A stretch of DNA of 64,000 bases, taken from positions 558,001 to 622,000 of the forward strand of contig NZ_CAIT01000005.1 of assembly GCF_000296815.2 (NCBI RefSeq). The letters run 5' to 3'. Made by a program: the position numbers and the translations under genes. Below the pieces are notes generated by a model, which did no database searches, had not been told where the DNA came from, and saw nothing but the letters and a program-made list of their open reading frames with translations. Of the stretch, positions 7,685 through 16,184 are shown in pieces. The stretch is from Fibrisoma limi BUZ 3 (lineage in GTDB: Bacteria; Bacteroidota; Bacteroidia; Cytophagales; Spirosomataceae). Position 1 is the first letter of the stretch. The number at the start of each line of letters is the position of its first letter.

Positions 7685-7840
7685 TCAAAGCCTGTCGAGT
7701 GGGCTTTTGATGTTTCTGAGGCTCTTATCACTTACGTGCGTGTAGCGCAGGGTTGTTTTCAGGTCACTATGTCTAAGCAACTCCTGAATAAAGCGTATAT
7801 CAGTACCGGCTTCGAGCAGATGGGTGGCGAAGTTATACAG
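7685..7840 (-). pseudogene. Tyrosine recombinase/integrase, C-terminal remnant
   Basis: The minus strand codes about 51 residues that match the last part of phage/integron/XerD-type tyrosine recombinases: [19 protein letters not shown], then [10 protein letters not shown] with the catalytic histidine, RYTHV with the nucleophilic tyrosine, and the typical end NIKSPLDRL before a TGA at 7685-7687. The usual preceding LRHS is LYN here, and the frame is closed by a TGA seven codons upstream or less, so the N-terminal 250 or so residues are gone. It lies directly upstream of the cassette-like genes and on the same strand. It cannot be active. Confidence 0.8.
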
Positions 7841-7976
7841 TAGTCAATGTATGATAATCGGTTTGTTTCGTTTACTCTTTCGTAGACGATGAACAATGTT
7901 GCATCCCCTCAGCAACTGCGCCGGGCTGGGTGGGTGATGTCGGGGAGTTCGCTGGTTTTACTATACTTGCGGTATT

Positions 7977-8564
7977 ATGAGCCGCAATCCGCCCAAACGC
8001 AACGTTGTTGTTACGCTCGATACGTATCTGAGCATCCTGGCCGTCATTTCGAGCTTCTGCGCCATCGGCATTACGTTCTACCAGGCTTATTTGCAGCGAA
8101 CGCAGCAATACGCATCTGTGATGCCTGTCCTGGATAGCTACAAAGACAATGGCGGGGATAGTAAGTCGTGGCATTTAACATACATACTAGTCAATAATGG
8201 TATAGGGCCGGCGTTTATCCAGAAAGCTGAGATTACGTATAAAGGAAAGGTTTACCCGGATATACGCAGCGTCATTTACGCCGTTGTAAAGGATGGTCTG
8301 GCGCAGGGTAAAGCAAAACCGGCGGAGGTTATCAATTTTGCGATTAATCAAAGCACCTTGTATCCCACGCGTATCCTGCCCGTTGGCGAGGAGGTTAAAC
8401 TTTGCAACCTTGACCATAAGTATGTAGCCCGATGGGTAGATGAAGCCTCGCACCGTAAAGAGATTCGATTTAAGGTTTGGTATAAATCCATCTATGGAGA
8501 ACAATGGCTGTTTAATTCGGCTCCTGATCGAATCGAACTCACCAACATAAAAGTTGACGATTGA
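7977..8564 (+). CDS. Membrane-anchored protein of unknown function
   Basis: 195 residues. One N-terminal membrane helix (TYLSILAVISSFCAIGITFYQAYLQ, about residues 14-38) is followed by a soluble domain of beta character: LTYILVNNGIGPAFIQKAEI, then RILPVGEEVKLCNLDH and RFKVWYKSIYGEQWLFNS. The NNGIGPA phrase is common in bacterial proteins with an N-terminal anchor and an immunoglobulin-like domain that I cannot name. The gene lies between the integrase remnant and argG. No operon partner is evident. Confidence 0.7.
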   Translation: MSRNPPKRNVVVTLDTYLSILAVISSFCAIGITFYQAYLQRTQQYASVMPVLDSYKDNGGDSKSWHLTYILVNNGIGPAFIQKAEITYKGKVYPDIRSVIYAVVKDGLAQGKAKPAEVINFAINQSTLYPTRILPVGEEVKLCNLDHKYVARWVDEASHRKEIRFKVWYKSIYGEQWLFNSAPDRIELTNIKVDD

Positions 8565-8692
8565 GCTTGTCAGGGCGTGGGTTTGAGTAACCAAACCAAA
8601 TTCAATCACGCATAATACCGGTGAATGCCCGATATTTGCCTCGCCAAAACTATACCGACGGCGGGCTGCGATGGTCCGGCGTCCCACGTCTG

Positions 8693-9889
8693 ATGTCTCA
8701 AAAAGTAGTTCTTGCCTTTAGCGGAGGTCTGGATACCTCCTTCTGCGTCAAATACCTGTCCGAAGATCGGGGCATGGAAGTTCACTCGGTACTGGTCGAT
8801 ACGGGTGGTTTTTCAGACGATGAACTGAAAGCCATTGAAGACCGAGCCTACTCCCTCGGGGTGAAATCCCACGCCACCATCGCCAAAACCGACGACTACT
8901 ACCAGCAGTGTCTGAAGTACCTGGTGTTCGGTAATGTCCTTAAAAACAATACGTATCCGCTTTGCGTCAGTGCCGAACGGATCTTCCAGGCGCTGGCCGC
9001 AGCCGAATACGCCCGGAAAATCGGTGCCAACGCCATTGCGCACGGCAGCACCGGAGCCGGCAACGACCAGGTACGTTTCGATATGGCGTTCCGGATCATC
9101 ATTCCCGAAGCCGAAATCATTACGCCCATTCGCGACCTGCGGCTGTCTCGCGAGGCCGAGATCGAATACCTCAAAGGCAAGGGCGTCGATCAGGAGTGGC
9201 ACAAAGCGGCTTACTCGATCAACAAAGGCCTGTGGGGTACGTCGGTGGGCGGCAAGGAAACGCTGACCTCTGACCAGTTCCTGCCCGAATCGGCCTGGCC
9301 GACGCAGGTGACGAAAACCGAGCCGGAAACGATCACGCTCACGTTCGAACAGGGTGAGTTGAAAGGCTTGAATGATGAGTCGTTTAATAACCCGGTTGAT
9401 GCTATCCGGAAACTGACCGAAATCGCCGGACCGTTTGGCGTTGGCCGCGACATTCATGTGGGCGATACGATCATCGGGATCAAAGGACGCGTCGGCTTCG
9501 AAGCCCCGGCCCCGCTTGTCATCCTGAAAGCGCATCACACCCTCGAAAAACACGTACTGACGAAGTGGCAACTGTACTGGAAAGAGCAGATGGCCAACTG
9601 GTACGGCACCATGCTCCACGAAGGGCAGTTCATCGATCCGGTGATGCGCAACATCGAAACGTTCCTGACCGATACCCAGACGCACGTATCGGGCAAGGTA
9701 CACGTACTGCTCGCACCGTACCGCTTCCAGGTACTCGGCATTGAATCGCCGTATGATCTGATGTCGTCGGCCTTCGGTAGCTACGGCGAGATGAACAACG
9801 CCTGGACCGGCGACGATGTACGGGGCTTCTCGAAGGTGATGTCGAACCAGGTGATGATCTACGAAAAAATTGCTGAACATAACCGTTGA
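8693..9889 (+). CDS. argG: Argininosuccinate synthase
   Basis: 398 residues from ATG 8693; the open frame begins earlier, but the family starts at this methionine. The P-loop-like N-terminus KVVLAFSGGLDTSF binds ATP, and AHGSTGAGNDQVRFD holds the citrulline/aspartate site. The enzyme condenses citrulline and aspartate with ATP to argininosuccinate in arginine biosynthesis in the cytosol. argC follows after one intervening gene, so this is part of an arginine operon. Length is that of the family. Confidence 0.97.
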   Translation: MSQKVVLAFSGGLDTSFCVKYLSEDRGMEVHSVLVDTGGFSDDELKAIEDRAYSLGVKSHATIAKTDDYYQQCLKYLVFGNVLKNNTYPLCVSAERIFQALAAAEYARKIGANAIAHGSTGAGNDQVRFDMAFRIIIPEAEIITPIRDLRLSREAEIEYLKGKGVDQEWHKAAYSINKGLWGTSVGGKETLTSDQFLPESAWPTQVTKTEPETITLTFEQGELKGLNDESFNNPVDAIRKLTEIAGPFGVGRDIHVGDTIIGIKGRVGFEAPAPLVILKAHHTLEKHVLTKWQLYWKEQMANWYGTMLHEGQFIDPVMRNIETFLTDTQTHVSGKVHVLLAPYRFQVLGIESPYDLMSSAFGSYGEMNNAWTGDDVRGFSKVMSNQVMIYEKIAEHNR

Positions 9890-11129
9890 TGCCAGCCTGC
9901 TTGGCCTGGGGTTGTACCACCGGCAGGCACGAACGGGTGTCGGGCGGGTGAACGAGCAGTTGGTGCATGGGTTGTGGCAGGCACCGGACGTTCGGCTGTC
10001 GCTGGCCGCACCCACCCACCTGGCCGAAACGATGCGGTACGCCCGCCAGACCTTCGGAGCCGGTGGACCGACGTTCATCAATCGGGTAGGGGAGCAACGC
10101 TGGGCCGGGCTGGAGAATACGCTGCTGTCGCCGTTTGCACCGGAAAGCCTGCCCTCGAAGGTCATTCGGGAAGGGTTTTACCGCACAAAAAAGGCGCTCG
10201 GTAGGGATCAGGCCCGTTTCGGAATGGGGCAGGTACCGCGCGGTGGTGTTTATCATTCACCCTTCTATGCCATTCCGGCACCGATCGGGCAGGATAGCGG
10301 TATTCGGAAGGTGCAGACGATTCATGACCTGATTCCGGTGTTTCATCCCGAGTGGTTTCCCGACGGCGACGACAGCGTAAAGCGGATGATTGGAACCCTA
10401 CCCGCCGATGCCTGCGTTGTGACCGTATCGGAAGCGACAAAGCAGGATTTTTGCAACTACACCCACTTTGATCCGGACCGGGTCGTACCTATCCGGCTGG
10501 CGGCTTCGAAAGACCTGTTTCACCCGGTCAGCGACGAAGGCCGGCAGCGGGCCGTTCGGCAGCGGTTGGGCGTGGGGGAGGAGCCGTACCTGCTGAGTCT
10601 GGCGACGCTCGAACCCCGCAAGAACATCGATCACCTGATTCGGTGCTTCGTTCAATTGGTCGAGAGCGGGGCGTTGTCTGCGGAGGTAAAGCTGGTGCTG
10701 GTTGGTACAAAAGGCTGGAAGTTCGACAAGATTCTGGCGGAACTGGCCCGGAATGAGTCGGTGCAGTCGCGGCTGGTGTTCACGGGTTTTGTGCCTGACG
10801 AAGACCTCGCTCCGTTGTATGCTGGGGCGCTGGCGTTTGTGTATCCGTCGTTGTACGAGGGCTTCGGTCTGCCACCGCTGGAAGCTATGCAGTGCGGACT
10901 GCCGGTCATTACGTCCAACGTGTCGTCGTTGCCCGAAGTGGTGGGCGACGCGGCCATTCAGGTGGCACCGACAGATGCTGATGCGCTCTGCCAGGCCATG
11001 CTGGACGTAACCCAATCGGGCGCGTTACGTACCGAACTGGCTGCCAAAGCTGTTCAGCGGGCCGGGTTGTTTTCGTGGGAGAAGTTCGTGCAGGAGCACA
11101 TTACTTTATATCAAACATTAACTAATTAA
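9870..11129 (+). CDS. Glycosyltransferase family 4/1-like protein
   Basis: 419 residues from a TTG start that overlaps the end of argG by 20 bases in another frame. No nearby ATG preserves the first strand ([17 protein letters not shown]). This is a GT-B fold: an N-terminal acceptor domain with HSPFYAIPA and [12 protein letters not shown], then a C-terminal domain with [15 protein letters not shown] and the donor-sugar motif [16 protein letters not shown] near residue 330 (E-x7-E). Such enzymes add sugars from nucleotide-sugars in cell-surface glycan assembly. Its place between argG and argC is odd for the pathway and may simply reflect co-transcription. The sugar is unknown. Confidence 0.9.
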   Translation: MLNITVDASLLGLGLYHRQARTGVGRVNEQLVHGLWQAPDVRLSLAAPTHLAETMRYARQTFGAGGPTFINRVGEQRWAGLENTLLSPFAPESLPSKVIREGFYRTKKALGRDQARFGMGQVPRGGVYHSPFYAIPAPIGQDSGIRKVQTIHDLIPVFHPEWFPDGDDSVKRMIGTLPADACVVTVSEATKQDFCNYTHFDPDRVVPIRLAASKDLFHPVSDEGRQRAVRQRLGVGEEPYLLSLATLEPRKNIDHLIRCFVQLVESGALSAEVKLVLVGTKGWKFDKILAELARNESVQSRLVFTGFVPDEDLAPLYAGALAFVYPSLYEGFGLPPLEAMQCGLPVITSNVSSLPEVVGDAAIQVAPTDADALCQAMLDVTQSGALRTELAAKAVQRAGLFSWEKFVQEHITLYQTLTN

Positions 11130-11208
11130 CCGCAAAGGGCGCAATGGAAGCGCCAAGTTCGCAGTTTTGTTTTGCGCCCTTTGCGTATTCTTAGCGCCTT
11201 TGCGGTAA
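11126..11208. repeat. Intergenic inverted repeat of the CCGCAAAGG type
   Basis: The gap between the glycosyltransferase and argC is filled by an imperfect inverted repeat: CCGCAAAGGGCGC at 11130-11142 against GCGCCTTTGCGG at 11194-11205, with an inner GCGCCCTTTGCG copy at about 11174-11185. It begins at the TAA stop and ends four bases before the argC ATG. Confidence 0.65.
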
Positions 11209-11212
11209 AAAA

Positions 11213-12193
11213 ATGAGAATCAATGCAGGTATCATCGGCGGAGCGGGCTACACAGGTGGCGAACTGCTGCGTATTTTACTCAATCACCCCTTTGCGGACG
11301 TAGCGTTCGTGCACAGCAAAAGCCAGGCCGGCAAACCCGTGTACGCCACGCATACCGACCTGCTGGGCGACACCGACCTGACCTTCTCGGGGGAGGAGCC
11401 CGCTACGTTGCTGGCGCAGGAGGGGCTCGACGCCATTTTCCTTTGCTCCGGTCACGGTGAATCGGCCAAATTTCTGAGCGAAAACGAAGTGCCGGAAAGC
11501 GTCGCCATCATTGACCTCAGCACCGATTTTCGCGACGAGTCCGGGGACTTTGTGTACGGCCTGCCTGAGTTGCAGCGCGACCGAATCAGGGAGTCGGACC
11601 GGATTGCGAACCCCGGCTGTTTCGCTACGTCTATCCAGTTAGCGCTCCTGCCCCTGGCCGCTGCCGCCCGACTGACTGATGCCGTGCATGTGAGCGCCGT
11701 AACGGGGAGTACAGGTGCGGGTCAGGCCCTGGTACCGACGACGGGCTTTACGTGGCGCAACAACAACATCTCCATCTACAAAGCTTTTACGCACCAGCAC
11801 CTGACCGAAATCCGGCAGAGCCTCACTACGTTGCAGCCAGACTTTACGGACGCCATCAACTTTGTGCCGTACCGGGGAGATTTTACGCGCGGCATCATGG
11901 CCAATGTCTACACACCTTTTAGCGGAACCCGCGAGGAAGCAAAGGAACTGTACCGGGCGTATTACGAAGGCCATCCGTTCACGCACGTGAGCGAGACACC
12001 GGTCGATGTGAAGCAGATTGTGAACACCAACAAGTGCTTTTTACATCTGGAGGTTCACGACGGGCAACTGCTCATCACCAGTGTGATCGACAACCTGACC
12101 AAAGGCGCTTCAGGGCAGGCGGTGCAGAACATGAACCTCGTCTTTGGCCTACCCGAAGATGCCGGCCTGCGGCTGAAACCCGTGGCGTTTTGA
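11213..12193 (+). CDS. argC: N-acetyl-gamma-glutamyl-phosphate reductase
   Basis: 326 residues. The NAD(P)-binding start AGIIGGAGYTGGELLRIL and the catalytic cysteine in NPGCFATS (about residue 136) identify ArgC, which reduces N-acetylglutamyl phosphate to the semialdehyde in arginine synthesis. In some Bacteroidota N-succinyl intermediates replace N-acetyl ones; this cannot be decided here. It shares its operon with argG, with a glycosyltransferase gene and an inverted repeat between them. Length is typical of the long-form bacterial enzyme. Confidence 0.96.
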   Translation: MRINAGIIGGAGYTGGELLRILLNHPFADVAFVHSKSQAGKPVYATHTDLLGDTDLTFSGEEPATLLAQEGLDAIFLCSGHGESAKFLSENEVPESVAIIDLSTDFRDESGDFVYGLPELQRDRIRESDRIANPGCFATSIQLALLPLAAAARLTDAVHVSAVTGSTGAGQALVPTTGFTWRNNNISIYKAFTHQHLTEIRQSLTTLQPDFTDAINFVPYRGDFTRGIMANVYTPFSGTREEAKELYRAYYEGHPFTHVSETPVDVKQIVNTNKCFLHLEVHDGQLLITSVIDNLTKGASGQAVQNMNLVFGLPEDAGLRLKPVAF

Positions 12194-12413
12194 GCGAGGA
12201 GCTTTAACCAGATTGTTTTGATCGCAGTCAAACGAGCTGTTTCAATAAGCTAATTATACTGCTGCTGTGGGGTCGGTTGCTTAACCGGTCTGTTGATGAG
12301 GTGACCGTAGTGATTCCAAATAACTGTGATCTATAATTTATTGAGGTTTCACAATCGCTACGGTGCTCTGTCATTACTGATCAGGTTGAGAACTGATCTC
12401 ACTCATAAAGAAA

Positions 12414-12626
12414 TTAGATGGTAACAGGTTCCTGATAAACCTTTAGTAACCTATCTGCCGAAATAACAGGAAGCGCGTACATAATGCCGTTCAAATCGGC
12501 GAACTCGACGAGATACTCGTTATTTTCGAAAACGTCAACAATGGTTCCCAAGTTGCCTTTTCTCAGTTTTGCCTCGGGGATGTCTATTAATAAAACAACT
12601 ACATCCAGCAGATTAAACTCGTTCAT
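12414..12626 (-). CDS. DUF4926 domain protein
   Basis: 70 residues. The whole protein is one small SH3-like domain: FNLLDVVVLLIDIPEAKLRKG, then GTIVDVFENNEYLVEFADLNG. This is the DUF4926 pattern, a short KOW/CAP-Gly-like barrel. Its start is 11 bases after the stop of the DUF6883-like gene, so the two form a small operon. Such pairs recur in bacteria and have the size and layout of a toxin-antitoxin or immunity module, but no activity is established here. Confidence 0.75.
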   Translation of the reverse strand: MNEFNLLDVVVLLIDIPEAKLRKGNLGTIVDVFENNEYLVEFADLNGIMYALPVISADRLLKVYQEPVTI

Positions 12627-12637
12627 AACTAACGATA

Positions 12638-12973
12638 TTATTCATTTACATAACAACTGACCAAACGAGGAAACGATTCCCCAAAGTGAATGATCCAGGC
12701 CGAACGAATCGATGCTTGCCGGGCTTTATACGTCAATATAAAATCAACCACGTACAACTCACCCTGTGCATTGGCTCCACTAAACGTAGCGTCTTCTATC
12801 AGAACGGCCGTCGATATGGCTTCTTTCAAAATTAAGTAATTGTCAGCAGTGATTCCTAAGGCGGCCTTGAAAACACGGGCTTTATGCTTGTCGGTTATAT
12901 GCGTTTCGGACAGACAGTAGCCAACTAGTTTTTTGTCGTCTATAAAAGCTTTCTCGGCGAAAGGAAAGAGCAT
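12638..12973 (-). CDS. DUF6883-like protein
   Basis: 111 residues. The order AEKAFIDDKKLVGYCLSE, then HKARVFKAALGITADN and a C-terminal sheet (GELYVVDFILTY...AWIIHFGESFPRLVSCYV) matches my memory of DUF6883, found alone beside DUF4926 genes and at the C-terminus of polymorphic toxins. HKARVF is the most telling motif. Upstream partner of the DUF4926 gene with a short gap. What either protein does is unknown. Confidence 0.7.
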   Translation of the reverse strand: MLFPFAEKAFIDDKKLVGYCLSETHITDKHKARVFKAALGITADNYLILKEAISTAVLIEDATFSGANAQGELYVVDFILTYKARQASIRSAWIIHFGESFPRLVSCYVNE

Positions 12974-13444
12974 ATAGCGAGTGCAATAAAGGGTGGCTTA
13001 TAAAAAATAGTTTAAATAGGCGGATGTGAATCCATTGTAAGCTGGCAGCATGAGTAGCCAAGATGTGATAATAGCACTTCACAAGACTGTTGATTAAAGC
13101 CACAAGCAAGCTGATTTGCTTTAAGGCGGCATAAGGAAGTGAGCAGTCTCAGACGTTAGCTTACATAATTCAACGGTTTACCTACCAATTCCGGGGTTTC
13201 ACCGTCAACGCTCCCCCGGGCCTTGTTGTAGCAGCTACTTTTACATCGTCAGTCAGACGAACAGTTCGCAACAAAACAACAGCCCGCTATGAAAACCTTC
13301 CTCTGCTTTATCCGCCTGGGCTTCCTGCTGGAGCTTGAAAACTAGACGCTGGGCTCATTTGCCTGTTCATCAGGCAACCGGCCCGCGAGTTTTGGTGACA
13401 GTACTGGAGAAGCCCAACCGTAGCGGGTGGAACACGTCTGATCG
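12974..13444. other. Intergenic region without a convincing gene
   Basis: About 470 bases between the DUF6883 pair and the LytTR regulator. The only frame with a plausible start is an 18-codon one at 13289-13345 (MKTFLCFIRLG), too short to defend and perhaps the remnant of a secreted protein. No RNA gene or repeat was recognised. Confidence 0.5.
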
Positions 13445-13471
13445 GGTCAGGTGGCATTGAGCTACCTGACC
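13445..13471 (-). terminator. Hairpin at the end of the LytTR regulator gene
   Basis: GGTCAGGT (13445-13452) pairs perfectly with ACCTGACC (13464-13471) around an 11-base loop. The stem touches the stop codon at 13471-13473. No clear T-run follows on the minus strand, so termination strength is uncertain. Confidence 0.45.
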
Positions 13472-14229
13472 TATTTGAATCGGAAGCTGTTCATGAACTC
13501 GTCCTTGTAGTTTTTGCCGAGCGGAACGATGTGCGTCCCAATGGTCATCTCGTGGTCGTTAAACACGTCGACCCGGCTGATGTTGACGGCGTAGGAGCGA
13601 TGGACACGTACCAGCCGTTTGTGGTTCAGCTTGTCAAGAACGGCCGTCAGCGGCAGGCGCAGGGCGTACTTCCTGGTGGTGGTAACAAACGTCGTGTAAA
13701 TATCCTCGGCTTCCAGAATCAGGATGTCGCTGAAATGAATCTTCACGTACTGGTAGCCCTGCTTAATAAACACATCGTCGTCGATTTGCAGAATGGTGTC
13801 GCGTTCCGGTGCGGCAGTCGGGACTTTGCCGGCGGGTAAGGAGCGCGTACTGAACGTATGCAGCGACATATCGATCGAAATACGCAGGTTGAGCAGATTA
13901 TACGGCTTGGTCATGTATGCCGCCGGATACGTTTGTTTGGCCCGTTCGAGGGTGTCCGAATCCGACAGGGCGGTCAGGTAGATAACCGGAATCGGCCGGG
14001 CGTTAGTGATGCGCCGAACCGTCTCAATGCCGTCAAACTCGCCTTTGATGTTGATGTCGCACAGCAGCAGATCTACCTGGTTACGTTCGAACAGGTCTAC
14101 TGCTTTGGTGCCATTGTTGGCGATACCGACTACGTTATAGCCCTCGGCTTCCAGGCTGTCGCTGAGGGCCATCGCCAGAATAGCCTCGTCTTCAACGATC
14201 AGGATGTTCACTTTTGTGTTCGACTCCAT
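13471..14229 (-). CDS. LytTR-family DNA-binding response regulator
   Basis: 252 residues. The receiver domain (1-125) has the acidic pair in IVEDEA, the phospho-acceptor D58 in LLLCDINIKGEFDG, the switch threonine in PVIYLTAL and the lysine in AYMTKPYN. A linker leads to a LytTR domain (about 145-250): VFIKQGYQYVKIHFSDILILEAEDIYTTF, then LVRVHRSYAVNISRVD. It would bind DNA as the output of the 7TM histidine kinase, whose gene ends 29 bases upstream. Last gene of the four-gene operon. Confidence 0.93.
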   Translation of the reverse strand: MESNTKVNILIVEDEAILAMALSDSLEAEGYNVVGIANNGTKAVDLFERNQVDLLLCDINIKGEFDGIETVRRITNARPIPVIYLTALSDSDTLERAKQTYPAAYMTKPYNLLNLRISIDMSLHTFSTRSLPAGKVPTAAPERDTILQIDDDVFIKQGYQYVKIHFSDILILEAEDIYTTFVTTTRKYALRLPLTAVLDKLNHKRLVRVHRSYAVNISRVDVFNDHEMTIGTHIVPLGKNYKDEFMNSFRFK

Positions 14230-14258
14230 GACGGGATGTACTCTATATGCGCTTGAAA

Positions 14259-16184
14259 TCAGGCCATTGCCAGTTCGCTTTCGGGAATGTGTAACTGAAA
14301 CCGGGTGCCATTATCACTCTCAATTGTAAACTCGCCACCCGTCTGCTGGCTCAGGCCCTTGATCAGGCGCTTGCCGAACGAGCCGCCCGACCGCTGCCAG
14401 TTCGATACGTCGATGCCGGGTCCGTTGTCCTGTACTTCGAGCAGGAGTCCGTCCTGTTTCCGGAGGTTAATGATCAGGACCGGCTTGTCAACCTCGCGGT
14501 AAGCGTATTTGAACGCATTGGTCAGCAATTCGTTCAGAATCAGGCCGAGTGGAATAGCCAGATCGATGTTTAGTTCATCGAAATCGCTCTGAAACCGGAA
14601 CTCAAACGAGCGCTCGCTGAAGCCGTACGCGTGGATCAGACTGGCGGTTAGTTCGCGAATATACTGACGAATATCGATGGCTGAAATCTGATCGGTTTTA
14701 TATAACTGCTGGTGAATGAGCGACATGACCTCAATGCGTTGCTGCCCCTCCTGAAACGCCCGAATGGCCTGTTCGTCGGTCAACTGGTTCGATTGCAGAC
14801 TCAGTAGACCCGAAATGATGCTGAGGTTGTTCTTGACGCGATGGTGCAGCTCCTTCATGACCATCTTCAACTGGTCAGACTGCTCCTGAATCCGTATTTT
14901 ATCTTCGGCCAGTTCGCGGGTTCGTTCGGCTACTTTTTGCTCCAGCCGGATGTTCTGGGCGACCATAAGCTGCTCGGCTTCGTCCTTGTACGTCTTGATC
15001 TTGTAGGCAATCGCGATCGAGAACAGGATAGCGTGGGCATCGCTGCTCATCAGGAGCATAGTGTGGTTCAGCCACGAATACGTCAGGATGCCGTAGATGT
15101 ACAGCGACAGGTACAGGATAGCAAAAATCGGAACGCAGTAGGCAATCAGGAACAGCAGGGCGGGTTTGTCGCCTGTCCGGTAGATCCGGGTGCCGGTGTA
15201 CAGCATAAAGGCCGCAGCCAGCGGGGTGGTGTTCTGATACAGCACCGCTATGCGGCCAAAGCCTAAAATGGCGGCTGCCAGCAGAATCAGGAAAAAGCCG
15301 AACAACAACCGAAACCCGTACCGGATGATGGGGTCAGTCTGGATTCTGATCTTCAGAAAATAATAGGCAAAGGCAAACGACAGCAGCGCCGTTACGATCG
15401 GGATGGCGTAGAACAGCCGGTCGTTGAGCCAGAACGGTATGTCGGGGAAAAGTTCGTAGAAATGGCCCGAAAAAATGGCCAGTTGCAGCGAGAATACAAA
15501 CAAATACCCACCCAGCAGCAGGTAGTCGCGCTCGCGGGTTACGACGTAGATCAGCAACTGATACAGCACAACAGCCAGCAATATGCCAAACAGCAGCCCT
15601 TCAATCACATCAGTCGGATGCGACTCCCGAATGAGGGCGTACTGCGGATAGATACTGGCCGGCAGCGATTTCCGGTCGAACCGGTTCATTCGCAGCAGGT
15701 ACGTCCGTTGCTGACCCGGCCGAAGCGGCAGACGCATAATGTCGCGGCTGGCGGGCATGTATTTTTCGGCCGTCATTGGTTGAAGGCCACCTTTGCCAAT
15801 GGGAAACACCCGGCCGTTGCTCCATTCGTAGAGGAGCACGGTGGCATAGCCCATAGTCGGCACGACCAGGTACAGCGATTCGTCGGTCTGGTTGCGCACC
15901 GTAAACCGGAACCAGTACACATTGTTGGTGTCGACGTCGATGCGGACCTGGTGGTAATCAAACGGCCGGAATGCCGACCAGTGTTTGCCAATCTGGTCGG
16001 CATGCACGCTGGAGGTGAGCATGTCGCTGTGGCCCGCTACGGGATACGACCGCCCGGGATCATTGATAACCAACGGCTCAGCCGCCCAGCCGTCAGTCAG
16101 CCTGAACAGCAGCAGACTGAAGAGGAAGCACCGGATGGCGAAGGCTGGCCGCCTGCCTGTATTGGATAAGGACATACACTGCAT
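14259..16184 (-). CDS. 7TMR-DISM sensor histidine kinase (HisKA_2 type)
   Basis: 641 residues. A signal-like start (AIRCFLFSLLLFRLTDGWAA) precedes a periplasmic 7TMR-DISMED2-like ligand domain (about 30-175; VYWFRFTVRNQTDESLYLVVP). Seven membrane helices follow (about 190-390), then a coiled coil with QKVAERTRELAEDKIRIQEQ. The HisKA_2 dimerisation helix has the phospho-histidine in ELHHRVKNNLSIISGLL, and the ATPase domain has ILNELLTNAFKYAY and DNGPGID. Its first 92 bases overlap the end of the upstream membrane-enzyme gene in another frame, which ties the two together tightly. An internal ATG at codon 4 is an alternative start. The ligand is unknown. Confidence 0.93.
   Translation of the reverse strand: MQCMSLSNTGRRPAFAIRCFLFSLLLFRLTDGWAAEPLVINDPGRSYPVAGHSDMLTSSVHADQIGKHWSAFRPFDYHQVRIDVDTNNVYWFRFTVRNQTDESLYLVVPTMGYATVLLYEWSNGRVFPIGKGGLQPMTAEKYMPASRDIMRLPLRPGQQRTYLLRMNRFDRKSLPASIYPQYALIRESHPTDVIEGLLFGILLAVVLYQLLIYVVTRERDYLLLGGYLFVFSLQLAIFSGHFYELFPDIPFWLNDRLFYAIPIVTALLSFAFAYYFLKIRIQTDPIIRYGFRLLFGFFLILLAAAILGFGRIAVLYQNTTPLAAAFMLYTGTRIYRTGDKPALLFLIAYCVPIFAILYLSLYIYGILTYSWLNHTMLLMSSDAHAILFSIAIAYKIKTYKDEAEQLMVAQNIRLEQKVAERTRELAEDKIRIQEQSDQLKMVMKELHHRVKNNLSIISGLLSLQSNQLTDEQAIRAFQEGQQRIEVMSLIHQQLYKTDQISAIDIRQYIRELTASLIHAYGFSERSFEFRFQSDFDELNIDLAIPLGLILNELLTNAFKYAYREVDKPVLIINLRKQDGLLLEVQDNGPGIDVSNWQRSGGSFGKRLIKGLSQQTGGEFTIESDNGTRFQLHIPESELAMA

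Noticed and set aside
8813-10165. 450-codon open frame on the minus strand opposite argG
   Set aside because: It is the antisense of a well-recognised gene, has no family likeness, and its residue mix (rich in R, V, F, D) is the usual by-product of GC-rich coding DNA.
13289-13345. 18-codon frame MKTFLCFIRLG
   Set aside because: Too short and without context; could be a remnant of a signal peptide, but nothing supports expression.
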